From Roseiarcus sp963741405 (GTDB lineage Bacteria; Pseudomonadota; Alphaproteobacteria; Rhizobiales; Beijerinckiaceae), in contig CAVUHX010000031.1 in NCBI GenBank assembly GCA_963741405.1, positions 62,001 through 126,000 of the forward strand: DNA of 64,000 nt, in the 5' to 3' direction. Below, in pieces: positions 54,595 through 64,000 of the stretch. Position 1 is the first letter of the stretch; each line of letters opens with the position of its first letter. The notes under the pieces are model-generated. The model ran no database searches and had not been told where the DNA came from. It worked only from the letters and a program-made list of their open reading frames with translations. The position numbers and the translations under genes are program-made.

Positions 54595-56261
54595 CTGCTT
54601 CCCCCCGCCTCGACAACATGCGCGTCATCCGCGCCCCGCGAGGACCCGAACGCAGCGCGAAGAGCTGGCTGACCGAAGCGCCCTTGCGGATGCTGATGAA
54701 CAACCTCGATCCCGACGTCGCCGAGCGGCCCGGCGAGCTCGTCGTCTATGGCGGGATCGGGCGCGCGGCGCGCGACTGGCAGGCCTTCGACCGGATCGTT
54801 TCGGCGCTCCGCCGCCTTGAAGCCGACGAGACCCTGCTCGTGCAGTCAGGCAAGCCGGTCGGCGTGTTCCGCACCCACGCGGACGCGCCGCGGGTGCTGA
54901 TCGCCAACTCGAACCTCGTGCCGCACTGGGCGACCTGGGATCATTTCAACGAGCTCGATCGCAAGGGCCTCATGATGTACGGCCAGATGACCGCGGGCTC
55001 GTGGATCTATATCGGCTCGCAGGGCATCGTTCAGGGCACCTACGAGACCTTCGTCGAGATGGGCCGCCAGCATTTCGGCGGCGATCTGTCGGGAAAATGG
55101 ATCCTGACGGCGGGCCTCGGCGGCATGGGAGGGGCGCAGCCGCTGGCGGCGACCTTCGCCGGCGCCTCGATGCTGGCGGTCGAATGCCGGCCCTCCAGCA
55201 TCGAATTCCGCCTGCGCACCGGCTACGTCGACGTGGCGGCGAATGACCTCGACGACGCGCTGGCGATCATCGAAAAGGCGACGAAAGAGCGCAAGGCCGT
55301 GTCGGTCGCCCTGCTCGGCAATGCGGCCGACATTGTCCCCGAACTGGTGCGCCGCGGGGTGAGGCCGGACGCCGTCACCGACCAGACCTCGGCGCACGAT
55401 CCGGTCAACGGCTATCTGCCGAAAGGCTGGACGCTGGCCGAATGGGAGGAGCGCCGCGCGAGCGACCCGAAGGGCGTGGAGCGCGCCGCAAAAGCCTCGA
55501 TGGCCGAGCACGTGCGGGCGATGCTCGCCTATGCCCATGCCGGGGTCCCGACCGTCGACTACGGCAACAACATCCGCCAGATGGCGCTCGAGGAAGGCGT
55601 CACGGACGCCTTCGACTTCCCGGGCTTCGTCCCGGCCTATATCCGCCCGCTGTTCTGCAAAGGCGTCGGCCCGTTCCGCTGGGTGGCGCTGTCGGGCGAC
55701 CCGGACGACATTTATAGGACCGACGCGAAAGTGAAGGAGCTGATGCCGGACGACGCGCATCTACACCAGTGGCTCGACATGGCGCGGGCGCGGATCAAGT
55801 TCCAGGGTCTGCCGGCGCGCATTTGCTGGGTGGGCCTCGGCGACCGCCACCGCCTCGGCCTCGCCTTCAACGAGATGGTGGCGAAGGGCGAGGTGAGCGC
55901 GCCGATCGTCATCGGCCGCGACCATCTCAACTCGGGCTCGGTCGCTTCCCCCAACCGCGAGACCGAAGCCATGAAGGACGGCTCGGACGCCGTCTCCGAC
56001 TGGCCGATGCTGAACGCCCTTCTGAATTGCGCCTCGGGCGCGACCTGGGTGTCGCTGCATCACGGCGGCGGCGTCGGCATGGGCTTTTCGCAGCACGCCG
56101 GCGTCGTGATTGTCTGCGATGGCACGCCGGAAGCCGCGAAGCGGATCGAGCGGGTGCTGTGGAACGACCCGGCCACCGGCGTCATGCGCCACGCCGACGC
56201 CGGCTACGAGATTGCGGTTCGATGCGCCCGGGAGAAGGGCCTCGACCTGCCGAGCCTTTGA
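54591..56261 (+). CDS. hutU: Urocanate hydratase HutU
   Basis: The second enzyme of the pathway; it converts urocanate to 4-imidazolone-5-propionate using tightly bound NAD. The protein is 556 residues, a normal length. Signatures are LMNNLDPDVAERPGELVVYG, SNLVPHWATWDHFNELDRKG, MYGQMTAGSWIYIGSQGIVQ, LTAGLGGMGGAQPLA, the active-site region PLFCKGVGPFRW and HHGGGVGMGFSQHAG. It is last in the hutIHGU operon. Confidence 0.97.
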   Translation: MTASPRLDNMRVIRAPRGPERSAKSWLTEAPLRMLMNNLDPDVAERPGELVVYGGIGRAARDWQAFDRIVSALRRLEADETLLVQSGKPVGVFRTHADAPRVLIANSNLVPHWATWDHFNELDRKGLMMYGQMTAGSWIYIGSQGIVQGTYETFVEMGRQHFGGDLSGKWILTAGLGGMGGAQPLAATFAGASMLAVECRPSSIEFRLRTGYVDVAANDLDDALAIIEKATKERKAVSVALLGNAADIVPELVRRGVRPDAVTDQTSAHDPVNGYLPKGWTLAEWEERRASDPKGVERAAKASMAEHVRAMLAYAHAGVPTVDYGNNIRQMALEEGVTDAFDFPGFVPAYIRPLFCKGVGPFRWVALSGDPDDIYRTDAKVKELMPDDAHLHQWLDMARARIKFQGLPARICWVGLGDRHRLGLAFNEMVAKGEVSAPIVIGRDHLNSGSVASPNRETEAMKDGSDAVSDWPMLNALLNCASGATWVSLHHGGGVGMGFSQHAGVVIVCDGTPEAAKRIERVLWNDPATGVMRHADAGYEIAVRCAREKGLDLPSL

Positions 56262-56274
56262 GGAGCGCGCTCCT
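56261..56274. terminator. Perfect palindrome at the end of hutU
   Basis: AGGAGCGCGCTCCT is a 14-bp perfect palindrome beginning at the last base of the hutU stop codon. A hairpin here could mark the end of the operon, but the loop would be tight and no T tract follows. Confidence 0.3.
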
Positions 56275-56421
56275 GAGCGTCGGCTCGGTCTCGATTTTAG
56301 CGCCGGTTTAGCGGAGCGCCCCAAGGATTTCAGAGGCTTGCGACCTCGGTTAGCGGCGCGCTGAAACATGGCGCGGATGGCATTAAACCGTCTTGATTTC
56401 GTACAAAGTCGTTGCGCACCG

Positions 56422-57499
56422 CTAAATTAACTTGCGTGCTATTGAGCACTGGCGGTTAAGCCAAGAAATATCTCTTGATTGATCTCCCTTGTGCGAGAGG
56501 AGCACCTGCCAGCGCCGCGTCGATAAATAGAGGCGCGCGTAAACGAGTCCGGCATCGTCATGTCCAGAGCTAAAGTGTCGCTCCCACCATCCGGTCGCTC
56601 CCTGAACTTCTTCCAAGCAGGCGGCATCCGATCTTGTGCGAAATTCAGTTCGGCCAAAGCGCGATAGAGGGAGCTGCGATCAGACAGCTCCGAGGACACG
56701 AACACCAGCGTGTCTCTTTGGGACTCGATACGCGGGAGTAGGGAGGTCAGGACCGTTTCGATTTCGTCCTTGAGTTTCGGTGCTAGCGGCGGGATGGCCC
56801 GTGGTTGTTGCGCGGTCGCTACCGCCTCGGCTGCCAGCTTCTCCGCTTCCTCGCGTCGCGTTCTCTCGCCTTCAAGGTTAGCCTGAAGTGCGACGAAGTT
56901 CGTCAGAGAAGCTGCTCTTCTGATCGGCCATACTCTGGGTGACGGCGGTGAGGCGCTCGTGAAGTTCGTCCTGGCTCCGCTTTGCGGAGGCAAGCGTCTC
57001 GAGGAGCAACGAGAATCTGAGATCCCGCGGCGGCGCAGAAGTCGAACCCGAGACTGTCTGAAATTCGGCTCCCAGAGCTTCAGTCAGCTATTCCACGAGA
57101 TTCGGAGCCTCGGGACGCTCAAACTTGACAAACGAGTCTCCCGCCAGCTCGTCGACGGGGTCGCCCAGATACCGGCCCACGCGAAGCATCTGGACGCCTT
57201 CTCACGAATTTTGGCGGCTGCACGCTCGGCGTCGAGAACAGAACCTTCAACAATCAGGTATGCATCGGCGCCTTCGATCGCCGCCCACCGCCTCGCGGGA
57301 TCAAGCGCAGGCGCTTCATCGTGGCATTCAAGCGGTGGGAACGCCTCGCCGCTGGCGTCGATCTGGTTTTCGGGCGCCAGAGGATAAGCAAGTCCGCGCC
57401 AGATTGCACCTGCCTTCCGTGAGGAAGGATGACGCGGCGACACTGAGCCTCGTCGATCATCCGACCATTATCCAGGATTGCAACGATCACCGAGTTCAT
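56422..57499 (-). pseudogene. Broken coiled-coil protein gene next to Zorya
   Basis: An unrecognised gene divergent from zorA. It starts MNSVIVAILDNGRMIDEAQC then RRVILPHGRQVQSGADLLIL, switches frame near 57400 (WRGLAYPLAPENQIDASGEA, RRWAAIEGADAYLIVEGSVL), and again to YLGDPVDELAGDSFVKFERP, where a TAG sits within LVE*LTEALGAEFQ. A coiled coil follows (ETLASAKRSQDELHERL; ANLEGERTRREEAEKLAAEA), then KLKDEIETVLTSLLPRIESQ and, in one more frame, WWERHFSSGHDDAGLVYARL. Several frame breaks plus a nonsense codon suggest decay, although zorA beside it shows the same kind of breaks. It may be an accessory gene of the defence locus. Confidence 0.45.
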
Positions 57500-57558
57500 A
57501 CTAGTTCGTCTGTTACGCCGGGCGTCGATGAGGTCGGCGGCCGGTTTTAGGAGGCCGA

Positions 57559-59838
57559 GTGGATCTTATCAAATTCGTCGCGCCGGCGGTCACCAATCCG
57601 CTCACAGTGTACGCAGTCGTCTCCTTACTTTTTCTCTGGGCCTTTTTATCGGGGATCTCGCTATGGCGGTCCGCTTCACGGTTCCGCGCTGCGCTGGATA
57701 ACGCGAAACTTCGCGTGGAAGAGGCTCCAGACTCAGTTGCCTTTGCCTCTAACTTCAAATCGATACGATCCGACCTTGGAAGCATGCCGGTCATTGGCGA
57801 GAGATGGCGAGACTATTGCAACTCGCTGATCGTTATTGACCGACCCATCCCGATGGTCGGAACAACTTCACGGGTCGCCTCCTGGTTCGATCTTGGACTG
57901 GTGCGCTCTGACACGATCAAACTGGACCTAAGGTATCATGCGGCGCTGCCGAATCTGCTCGTCGGCGCAGGGCTGCTTTTCACATTCCTTGGTCTGGCGG
58001 TCGCGCTGTACGCCGCCGGCGGGGTCGTCGAGGCACAATCGGCCGATCGAACGAATGCACTCAAGACATTGCTCGATGCAGCCTCGTTCAAATTCATTAC
58101 ATCACTGGTCGGCCTTTTTCTCTCGATTGCGTATGCGCTTTATAGGAAATCCAAACTGCGCGGCATCGAGAGGTCTCTGGATGAGTTCGTCGCCGCGCTC
58201 GAAACTCGCGTCCCGATCATTACGCCTGCATCGCTCCAGCTTAAAGGGAACGAGATTCTGGAGCGTAGGCGTCCACCTGGAGACGTTCTCAACCGACCTA
58301 GCCTCGGGTTCGGCTCTGCCTCGGTCGGGTTTTGATCAGCGGCTTGGGGAGCACATTGCGCCGCTCACGGAAGCGATGGAGAAACTGGCGTCGAGAACGA
58401 CGGACGACAACGAGGCCGCGATGCAGTCCATGTTGGACAGCTTCCTCCAACGCTTGCAAGGCGGTGCCGGTGACAACCTGAATGAGGTTGCTCAAACGCT
58501 AGGAAATCTGGGCACGCGGCTTGAAGCCATGCAAGCGGGCTTGGGGGATGCATCCAGCCGAATGGCGCAGTCGGCAGAGGCTATGGCGACCAGGATGGGG
58601 GAGGGCGCAGAGGCAGCCTTGGGTCGAATTACAGACCAGCTGGGAGGGTTGGCGGAAAGCCTGCGATCCACCGCCGACCAGACTCGCTCCGCGGGCGCGC
58701 AGCGGGTCAGGAAATGGCCTCCCGAATAGAGAAGGCCGCAGCCGGCTTCGAGGACGCGGCTAGAAGCGTCGCAAACGCTGCTCTCGGACGCCGCGGAAGG
58801 CCTCGGGCAGCGGATGGGTCGGCAGACCGAGGAAAGCTCTGCACAACTCGCGGAACAGTTTGCTGGCATGCTTACAGAACTCCGGTCGTTGGCGGAAGCA
58901 AGCCGCCGGTCCGGACAGGATGCTTTGACGGCTGTCGCCGAGCAGGTAAGCGCTTCGGCTGCCGGCTTTGAACGCACCGCCGCCAAAGTCGCCGAGGCGC
59001 TCGAAAGGGCCGCGGTCAGCACGGGAGGAACGTTTGGCAAGGGCGCTGAAGCGGCGGTTGGTCGGATCGCGGAAGCGACCGAGGGCATGAGGTCAGAGCT
59101 GCAGGCGATGCTCAACGAATTTCGGAACAGCCTTGGCACAAGCCGGCGGAGAATTGCGGCAGGCAAGCGAGGCTGGCGCTGCTTCGCTGAGTGGCGCTCT
59201 CGATAAGGCAGGCGTGGACGTTGCCGGCGCCGTAAGGGATGCGGCAGATCGCCTCGCGCAGGCGGGAAACACCGACGGCGTCCTCGCTTGAAAGAGGAGG
59301 TGAAACAGCGTCAGCGAGCATCGTTGGCGCCGCTGGCGGGTTTGGTGACAGAGCGAGAGCGCTCGCCGCCCAGGTCGGAGAGATTGGCCGGATCGGCGAG
59401 ACGATCACGGGCCGGCTGACAGAATTTGAGAGGGCCGTCCGGGAAGCGTCATCGCCTTTGGCCACTGCGTCGGCGGATCTGAAAATCGCAGGCCAGAATG
59501 CTCGGGCGAGTGTTGATCCTCTCAACCAGGTTGCGCAAGCTTTTGCGCGATCGATCGAGCAAATCGTAGGGGCAACCCAAAGGTTAGAGACGGCGGGTTC
59601 TGCCGCCTCGAAACTGATGGAAGGCATGACCATGGCCTCGCAGCGGTTCGAAGGAGTCGACCGTGAGCTATCGAAAGTCTTCGATGAGCTCCGAAAAGGG
59701 CTTCAGGGGTTCACACAAAGGGTATCCGAGTTCGTCGGTCAGACGGACCAGAACCTTGCAAAGGCAGCAACTCAGCTCGGCGCTCTCGTTAGGAGCCTTC
59801 AAGACACTGTCGAAGATTTCGTCGAAAAGGTTCCATGA
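57559..59838 (+). pseudogene. zorA: Zorya ZorA (MotA/ExbB-like motor subunit), five frame breaks
   Basis: The proton-channel subunit of the type I Zorya anti-phage system. The GTG start follows AGGAGG. Membrane helices lie near residues 10-35 (VYAVVSLLFLWAFLSGISLW), 132-156 (NLLVGAGLLFTFLGLAVALY) and 178-200, with the MotA-like core between. A very long cytoplasmic coiled-coil tail follows (GEHIAPLTEAMEKLASR, RMGEGAEAALGRITDQLGGL, GTFGKGAEAAVGRIAEATEG, TQRVSEFVGQTDQNLAKAAT). The tail changes frame near 58265, 58705, 58775, 59130 and 59290: four +1 and one -1, net zero. The total length is then exactly 760 codons, and the TGA keeps its ATGA overlap with zorB. I therefore favour sequencing errors. 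Confidence 0.8.
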
Positions 59839-60800
59839 TGTCTTCCTCAGAACTAGATGGATCAGACGAAACGGGAGAAGGCTACTTCGCCTCCGTCAGC
59901 GACCTGATGGTCGGGATCCTTTTCGTGTTCCTCCTCATGCTGACCGTGTTCGCGCTAAACTTCAGAGAAGAGGAGGACAAGCAAAAAATTGAATACTCCA
60001 AATATGTGGCTTTACAAAAGGAGGCTGAGGAAGAAAAGAAGAGAGCAGTAGAAGAAACAAATCGAGCTGCCGACGAGAAGAAGCGCGCAGACGAGGAGCG
60101 CGATCAGGCCGAGAAAGCGCAGCAAGCGAACGCGGGCCTTAAGAAGCTACTCCAGGAAGCAGCCGACCAGCTAGAGCGCGATGCTGAAGAAAGGCAAGCC
60201 GCCCGGAAAAGTCTCATTGAGGCGTTGCAGAAAACTCTCAGCGATCGGAACATAGAGGTTCGAGCAGATCCGAACTCCGGCGTTCTACACGTAAGTGGAG
60301 ATCTACTTTTCGATTCTGGAAGCTTCGTGTTGAAGGACGAAGCTCGTCAAACGGTGAAGGTCCTCGCCGACGTCCTCGGCAAGGTTCTACCCTGCTATTC
60401 AAATGGGGGGACTAAGACCGATTGCCCCCAGGATTCAGTCCCGATATTAGAGACCCTCCTTGTGGAAGGTCACACAGACCACCACCCGTACCGGGACGCG
60501 CAGGGCAAGGTGTTGCCGACGGGCAATGATCATCTATCAACGGAACGCGCACTCGCCGTTTTTGAAGAGCTCTGGCAAAGTCATACGGGACTCGACAGCT
60601 TACGTAATGGCGACCAACTCGCTCTTCTCGGCTTTTCCGGTTACGGTGATCGCCGTCCGCTAGCTGACGCGCAAGGAACGAATGAAGCTGATTATCAGAG
60701 GAATCGGAGGATGGACCTCCGGTTCGTCCTGACGCCGAAAACCTCAAACGAATTCCAGGAACTGAAGAAGCGCATCGACAAGGTCCTTGAAGCTCAATGA
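59835..60800 (+). CDS. zorB: Zorya ZorB (MotB/OmpA-like stator subunit)
   Basis: An intact 321-residue protein. A short cytoplasmic segment precedes one membrane helix (VSDLMVGILFVFLLMLTVFA) carrying the Asp at position 23 expected to take protons in MotB-type subunits. A charged coiled coil follows (about 50-130), then an OmpA-like peptidoglycan-binding domain (GDLLFDSGSFVLKDEARQ, LLVEGHTDHHPY, LSTERALAVFEELW, RNRRMDLRFVL). Together with ZorA it forms the membrane motor that senses infection. ATGA overlaps join it to zorA and to zorC. Confidence 0.92.
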   Translation: MMSSSELDGSDETGEGYFASVSDLMVGILFVFLLMLTVFALNFREEEDKQKIEYSKYVALQKEAEEEKKRAVEETNRAADEKKRADEERDQAEKAQQANAGLKKLLQEAADQLERDAEERQAARKSLIEALQKTLSDRNIEVRADPNSGVLHVSGDLLFDSGSFVLKDEARQTVKVLADVLGKVLPCYSNGGTKTDCPQDSVPILETLLVEGHTDHHPYRDAQGKVLPTGNDHLSTERALAVFEELWQSHTGLDSLRNGDQLALLGFSGYGDRRPLADAQGTNEADYQRNRRMDLRFVLTPKTSNEFQELKKRIDKVLEAQ

Positions 60801-62254
60801 CCGGAAGCACGCAGCTCCATACGCGGCAAGTCATCTCGGCGCTGAGGAACGCTATCTACAGCCTGCCGACGAGCGCTCGTCTTCCAGATGTTCCTGCAAG
60901 CCAAAAAGCGCTCAAGGAGTTGAACGCGGTCGACGCCGCCCCGTCTGAGCCCGAGGACGACGCGCTCGAGCAAGTTCGTCAGCGGTTGAAGCGAGCGCGG
61001 GCTGGCGCAGGCGGCGTGAAATCAGCGGCTCCTCGAGACATCCGTGACGGAATCTGGCTCCTTTGGTCTCAAAAGGAGCCTCTCTTCTCGCTATCAGGCC
61101 TGTTCGAGGCGATTTTCGAGCAGGCGAGCAGACGCGCTCCCGCGCGTCGCAATCTCGTCGAAGCCTGGCTGAGAAGTTTCAGTCCCCGTAAGCCTGGAAT
61201 TGAACAGGCGGGGTATGCCATCCGGCGCCTCATTTCCAATCCAGACGACCTGAGACTTGCGCATTGGAGAAAGGTCGATCAGCGTTTCCGCCTCTTCGAC
61301 GCGCGTGGCGGCCCGGAGGCCGTCGCCAGGCATATCTTGAGCGCGTCCGAACCTGTTGATGCTATCTTGGACGAGACCGGCTTCGCAGATCCACTTCGGT
61401 CTGTTTCAGGCTACATGCTCGCAGTGCAGGCCGAAATGATGGATTTGGTCCCGCAGGCTCTTCGCCAAAATGCGGGACGCCGTCTGCTCGAGCGGATTCG
61501 CACATTCGTTACGCCCCACGGAAGTTGGCGGTTCAAGGAAACTCGAGGGGAGGTCGCCAGGGCTTTGCTGTCCCCCTGGCTGACGAGCGGCGCGGTTCCC
61601 GATTTGACGGTCCGTGACGAGGTGCGTTCGTTCCTCCTTACGCAGTTCGGCGACCCCCGCATTCGAGGAGGGGACTGGCAGGAGATTGGGCCGGCTGGCG
61701 TCAGCCTCATGCTGAAGTGGCTAGCGGGCGTCTCTCTCAAGAGCTTCTTTGAATTGATCGCAGACCACGCGCTCGACGAACACTTCAAGTATCGCCGCGC
61801 ATTCTGGGCATCGTACCTTGACGCGGGAGTTATCGACGAAGCATGGCTCGCGCTTGGGAGGAATGTCTACCATAGAGCACGGACAATTCCCGAACTCCGT
61901 GGCGCGTTCGGGCGGCTCGAAGGACAGGGTATAAGCGCAACCTATCGATTATCATTCTATAACTGGAGGCTTGGTCTTCTGCGATTGGCGCCATAGCGGT
62001 AGTCATCCGGGCGTGCGAGCGCCGACAGCAGCAACGCGCCGCGGCTAGGTAAGCAGACAAATTTTGTACGCGACGACGTCACGAAACCTTGCCTCCTTTT
62101 TCCGAGGGGTGGGTCCGGGAGAGGCGGTTCTCGTGACGACCGGGGTCTCGCCCATTTCAACTCCCAAGAATTCTATTGGCAGGAGAGCGTTGCAAACCTG
62201 ATCCATCACAACAACGGGCCTCTCCTCGACAAGCGCTCGTGGAAGCCGAAATGA
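60797..62254 (+). pseudogene. zorC: Zorya ZorC (EH_Signature-type protein), short out-of-frame segment
   Basis: The cytosolic ZorC component, 485 codons. The N-terminal 380 residues are open and helical (RDIRDGIWLLWSQKEPLFSL, RNLVEAWLRSFSPRKPGIEQ, ALLSPWLTSGAVPDLTVRDE, YRRAFWASYLDAGVIDEAWL). Near 61945 one base is off, and the segment GGLVFCDWRHSGSHPG, typical of the EH_Signature C-terminus, is read one frame over. Near 62035 a second change restores the frame (APRLGKQTNFVRDDVTK), and the gene ends HHNNGPLLDKRSWKPK. Without the repair, translation stops at 61996. The TGA at 62252 overlaps the zorD ATG, which supports the repaired reading. ZorC is thought to bind DNA with ZorD. Confidence 0.75.
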
Positions 62255-64000
62255 TGCGCTTTGTCTTCCACCCGACGCCGTCAGCTGTCGAGATTTCGAT
62301 CGAAGGTCCCGGCGGGGCTCTTACGGTCGAAAGCTGGTCCCTCGAGGCGCCTGACGCCCTTCTCACAGGCGTAGACCTCGCCCATCGGTTGCTCGGTACC
62401 GATAAGGCGATCGCCGACGCAGACCGCATCCTCGTCGAGCATCAGACGATCGCCGCTCTTTCGTCCCGTGAGGCGGCCTCCATTGGTTTGCCTCCTCAGA
62501 CGGAGTTCGTCGCCCAGGTTCAGACAGCTGGGCTGGTGACGCAACCGACATTCGGGGTTGTATTGAAATGGCTGCGCCCGAACGGACAGGCTGTCGTCGG
62601 CGCTGAACGGCTGGGAGCCTTCCTGAAGGCCGGGGAAGAGATGCGGCGCATTCCTGAACCCCTGTTTTCATTGGCCGAAGCGGTCGAAGAGATCAACCGC
62701 AGCGTTGGAAGCTCCGAATTCAGGAGGACGGCTTGCGGGCCTCGCAAAGCTGAAGGAGATCTTGCCTGATGCTGCTGCCGAAGGCCATGCAACGACTTCA
62801 GGACTTCTTCAAAACATGACGATCGCTGTGGCCGACGCGTTCTCACTCGACATGGAGGGCGACCAACTCGTTCCCATCCTGCACGGAAGTCGCAAGGGAA
62901 ACGAAGGCCCGTTGCTTGCTCCGGACCGGCAAGCCGAGTTCGCCCACCGGCATTTCGGCGCGTTCGCGAACGTTCGGTCAGCCTACGGCATCGGCGGCGG
63001 CTATTATGTCGTCCTCACGCCTCCACTTCGTAAAGCTCTGACAGAGGTTCGAAAGGCGCAAGCCGCCCCCGTTGCTCGGCGTCGTGCGCTATTCGCAAGT
63101 CCCCGAGCCTTCCTGCAAACCGCACTGGGTGACGACGAAGGCGACACCGCGATCGAGTCCGTCTTCCGAGAGACGCCGAGCTACGCAGAACGCGTGCTGG
63201 GCCTGGGCCTGTGGAAGCCGCGTGTCGTCCCGTGGATCAAACTTCCAGGAACAAACTGGTTCGAGGAAGAGGGCGGTCACGAAAAATCGAAAGTCGATCG
63301 CCCGGCGGCTGAAACCGCCGGGATCATGGTTGGGGACCGCGCTGTTCCCTTGAAAGCCGAGCAAATAGCTCCCCTTGCAGCCGCCGTTGAAGAGGCCATG
63401 GCTGCGGGTCGCGTATCAGTCCCATTCGATGTCGAGGGACAGCAGATTTTGATTCCCGCGCACAGGGAGACCTTGGAGGCGCTTCGGGCTGTCGAACAAG
63501 GCGCCGCCAAAAAGTCCAACGAAAAGGGCGGCCAGAAATTGGGCCAAGAAGGTCTTCTCATCGAAACGAATGAGGAGGCCGTTGCAGTCGAAGGCGAGTT
63601 CGTTCGCCGGAAGGACATCGCGCCCGCAGTACCCGACTTATTGGCCACGATGCTCAAGCCCCATCAAGTCGATGGCTTGCGTTGGCTTCAGAAAGCCTGG
63701 ACAATCGGGCGGCCCGGTGTGTTATTGGCTGATGACATGGGGTTGGGGAAGACCATCCAGGGGCTCGCCTTCCTTGCGTGGCTCAGGGAAGGTATGGCAA
63801 ATCGGTCGATCCCCAAGCTGCCCTTCCTGATCGTGGCGCCGACTGGTCTTCTCCGTAACTGGCTTGCGGAGCACGATCGGCACCTGCGAAGCCCTGGTCT
63901 TGGAATCTGCCTTGAGGCCTTTGGCCAAGGGCTCTCACTCCTTCGACATGTGGACGAGGATAACTGCCCGGGACTTGATTTGCGGCGACTCGAAGCCGCC
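62251..64000 (+). pseudogene. zorD: Zorya ZorD (SNF2-type helicase/nuclease), partial, one frame break
   Basis: The effector of type I Zorya, cut by the window edge. It starts MMRFVFHPTPSAVEISIEGP at an ATG overlapping the zorC stop. Near 62735, after SSEFRR, one extra base shifts the frame; the reading continues LAGLAKLKEILPDAAAEGHA, then VADAFSLDMEGDQLVPILHG and RQAEFAHRHFGAFANVRSAY. The SNF2 ATPase begins with LKPHQVDGLRWLQKAW and motif I LLADDMGLGKTIQGLAFLAW (63722-63781), then FLIVAPTGLLRNWLAEHDRH (motif Ia region). The rest of the helicase core and any Mrr-like nuclease lie beyond 64000. Confidence 0.85.

Overview
The window is GC-rich DNA with dense, strongly alphaproteobacterial gene content. 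It has a hutF/hutIHGU histidine pathway of the formiminoglutamate-deiminase type, liv-type ABC transporters, an MdtABC-like efflux operon with a NodT-type outer-membrane factor, and REP-like palindromes of the kind common in Hyphomicrobiales (Rhizobiales). A member of that order is the best guess, perhaps near Beijerinckiaceae/Methylocystaceae. No ribosomal or other taxonomic marker is present, so this is inference.

Layout. 0-5.4 kb: the 3' part of a chromate transporter gene, an isoprenylcysteine-methyltransferase-like membrane protein, a complete ISNCY-like insertion sequence with terminal repeats and a 6-bp target duplication, a short Crp-type regulator and a decayed DUF4405 gene. 5.6-10.6 kb: a serine beta-lactamase/AmpH-like protein, an M17 aminopeptidase and a KAP-type P-loop NTPase. 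10.6-19.9 kb: a four-gene tripartite efflux operon on the minus strand, followed by tRNA-Gly(GCC). 20.4-31.3 kb: an alpha/beta hydrolase, a choline-sulfatase-like sulfatase with a periplasmic binding protein, and divergently a CitE-like lyase with a complete branched-chain-type ABC transporter. 31.3-42.1 kb: an accessory region. It holds an HTH protein carrying a REP-like tandem repeat, an IS21-family element whose target duplication copied the start codon of a HEPN-like gene, a decayed conserved gene, a metzincin-like protease, three diverged copies of an unrecognised direct repeat, and a run of small CBS, Sel1 and BON genes. 42.1-43.1 kb: a gene-free stretch with two strong hairpins. 43.1-49.3 kb: a sugar-acid or polyol uptake and oxidation operon with a divergent two-HTH GntR regulator. 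49.4-56.3 kb: hutF divergent from hutIHGU. 56.4-64 kb: a broken divergent gene and then a type I Zorya anti-phage system (zorA, zorB, zorC and the start of zorD), which runs off the right edge.

A striking feature is the number of single-base frame breaks, most of them +1, in otherwise well-conserved genes: chrA, one RND pump, an alcohol dehydrogenase, a binding protein (twice), the GntR regulator, zorA (five), zorC (two that compensate) and zorD. In zorA and zorC they sum to zero and the ATGA start/stop overlaps to the next gene are kept. Many are therefore more likely sequencing or assembly errors than gene death. Two other genes (36.6-37.5 kb and 56.4-57.5 kb) also carry nonsense codons and look truly decayed. 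Genes marked pseudogene here are those whose frame is interrupted in this sequence; the entry says which explanation seems likelier.
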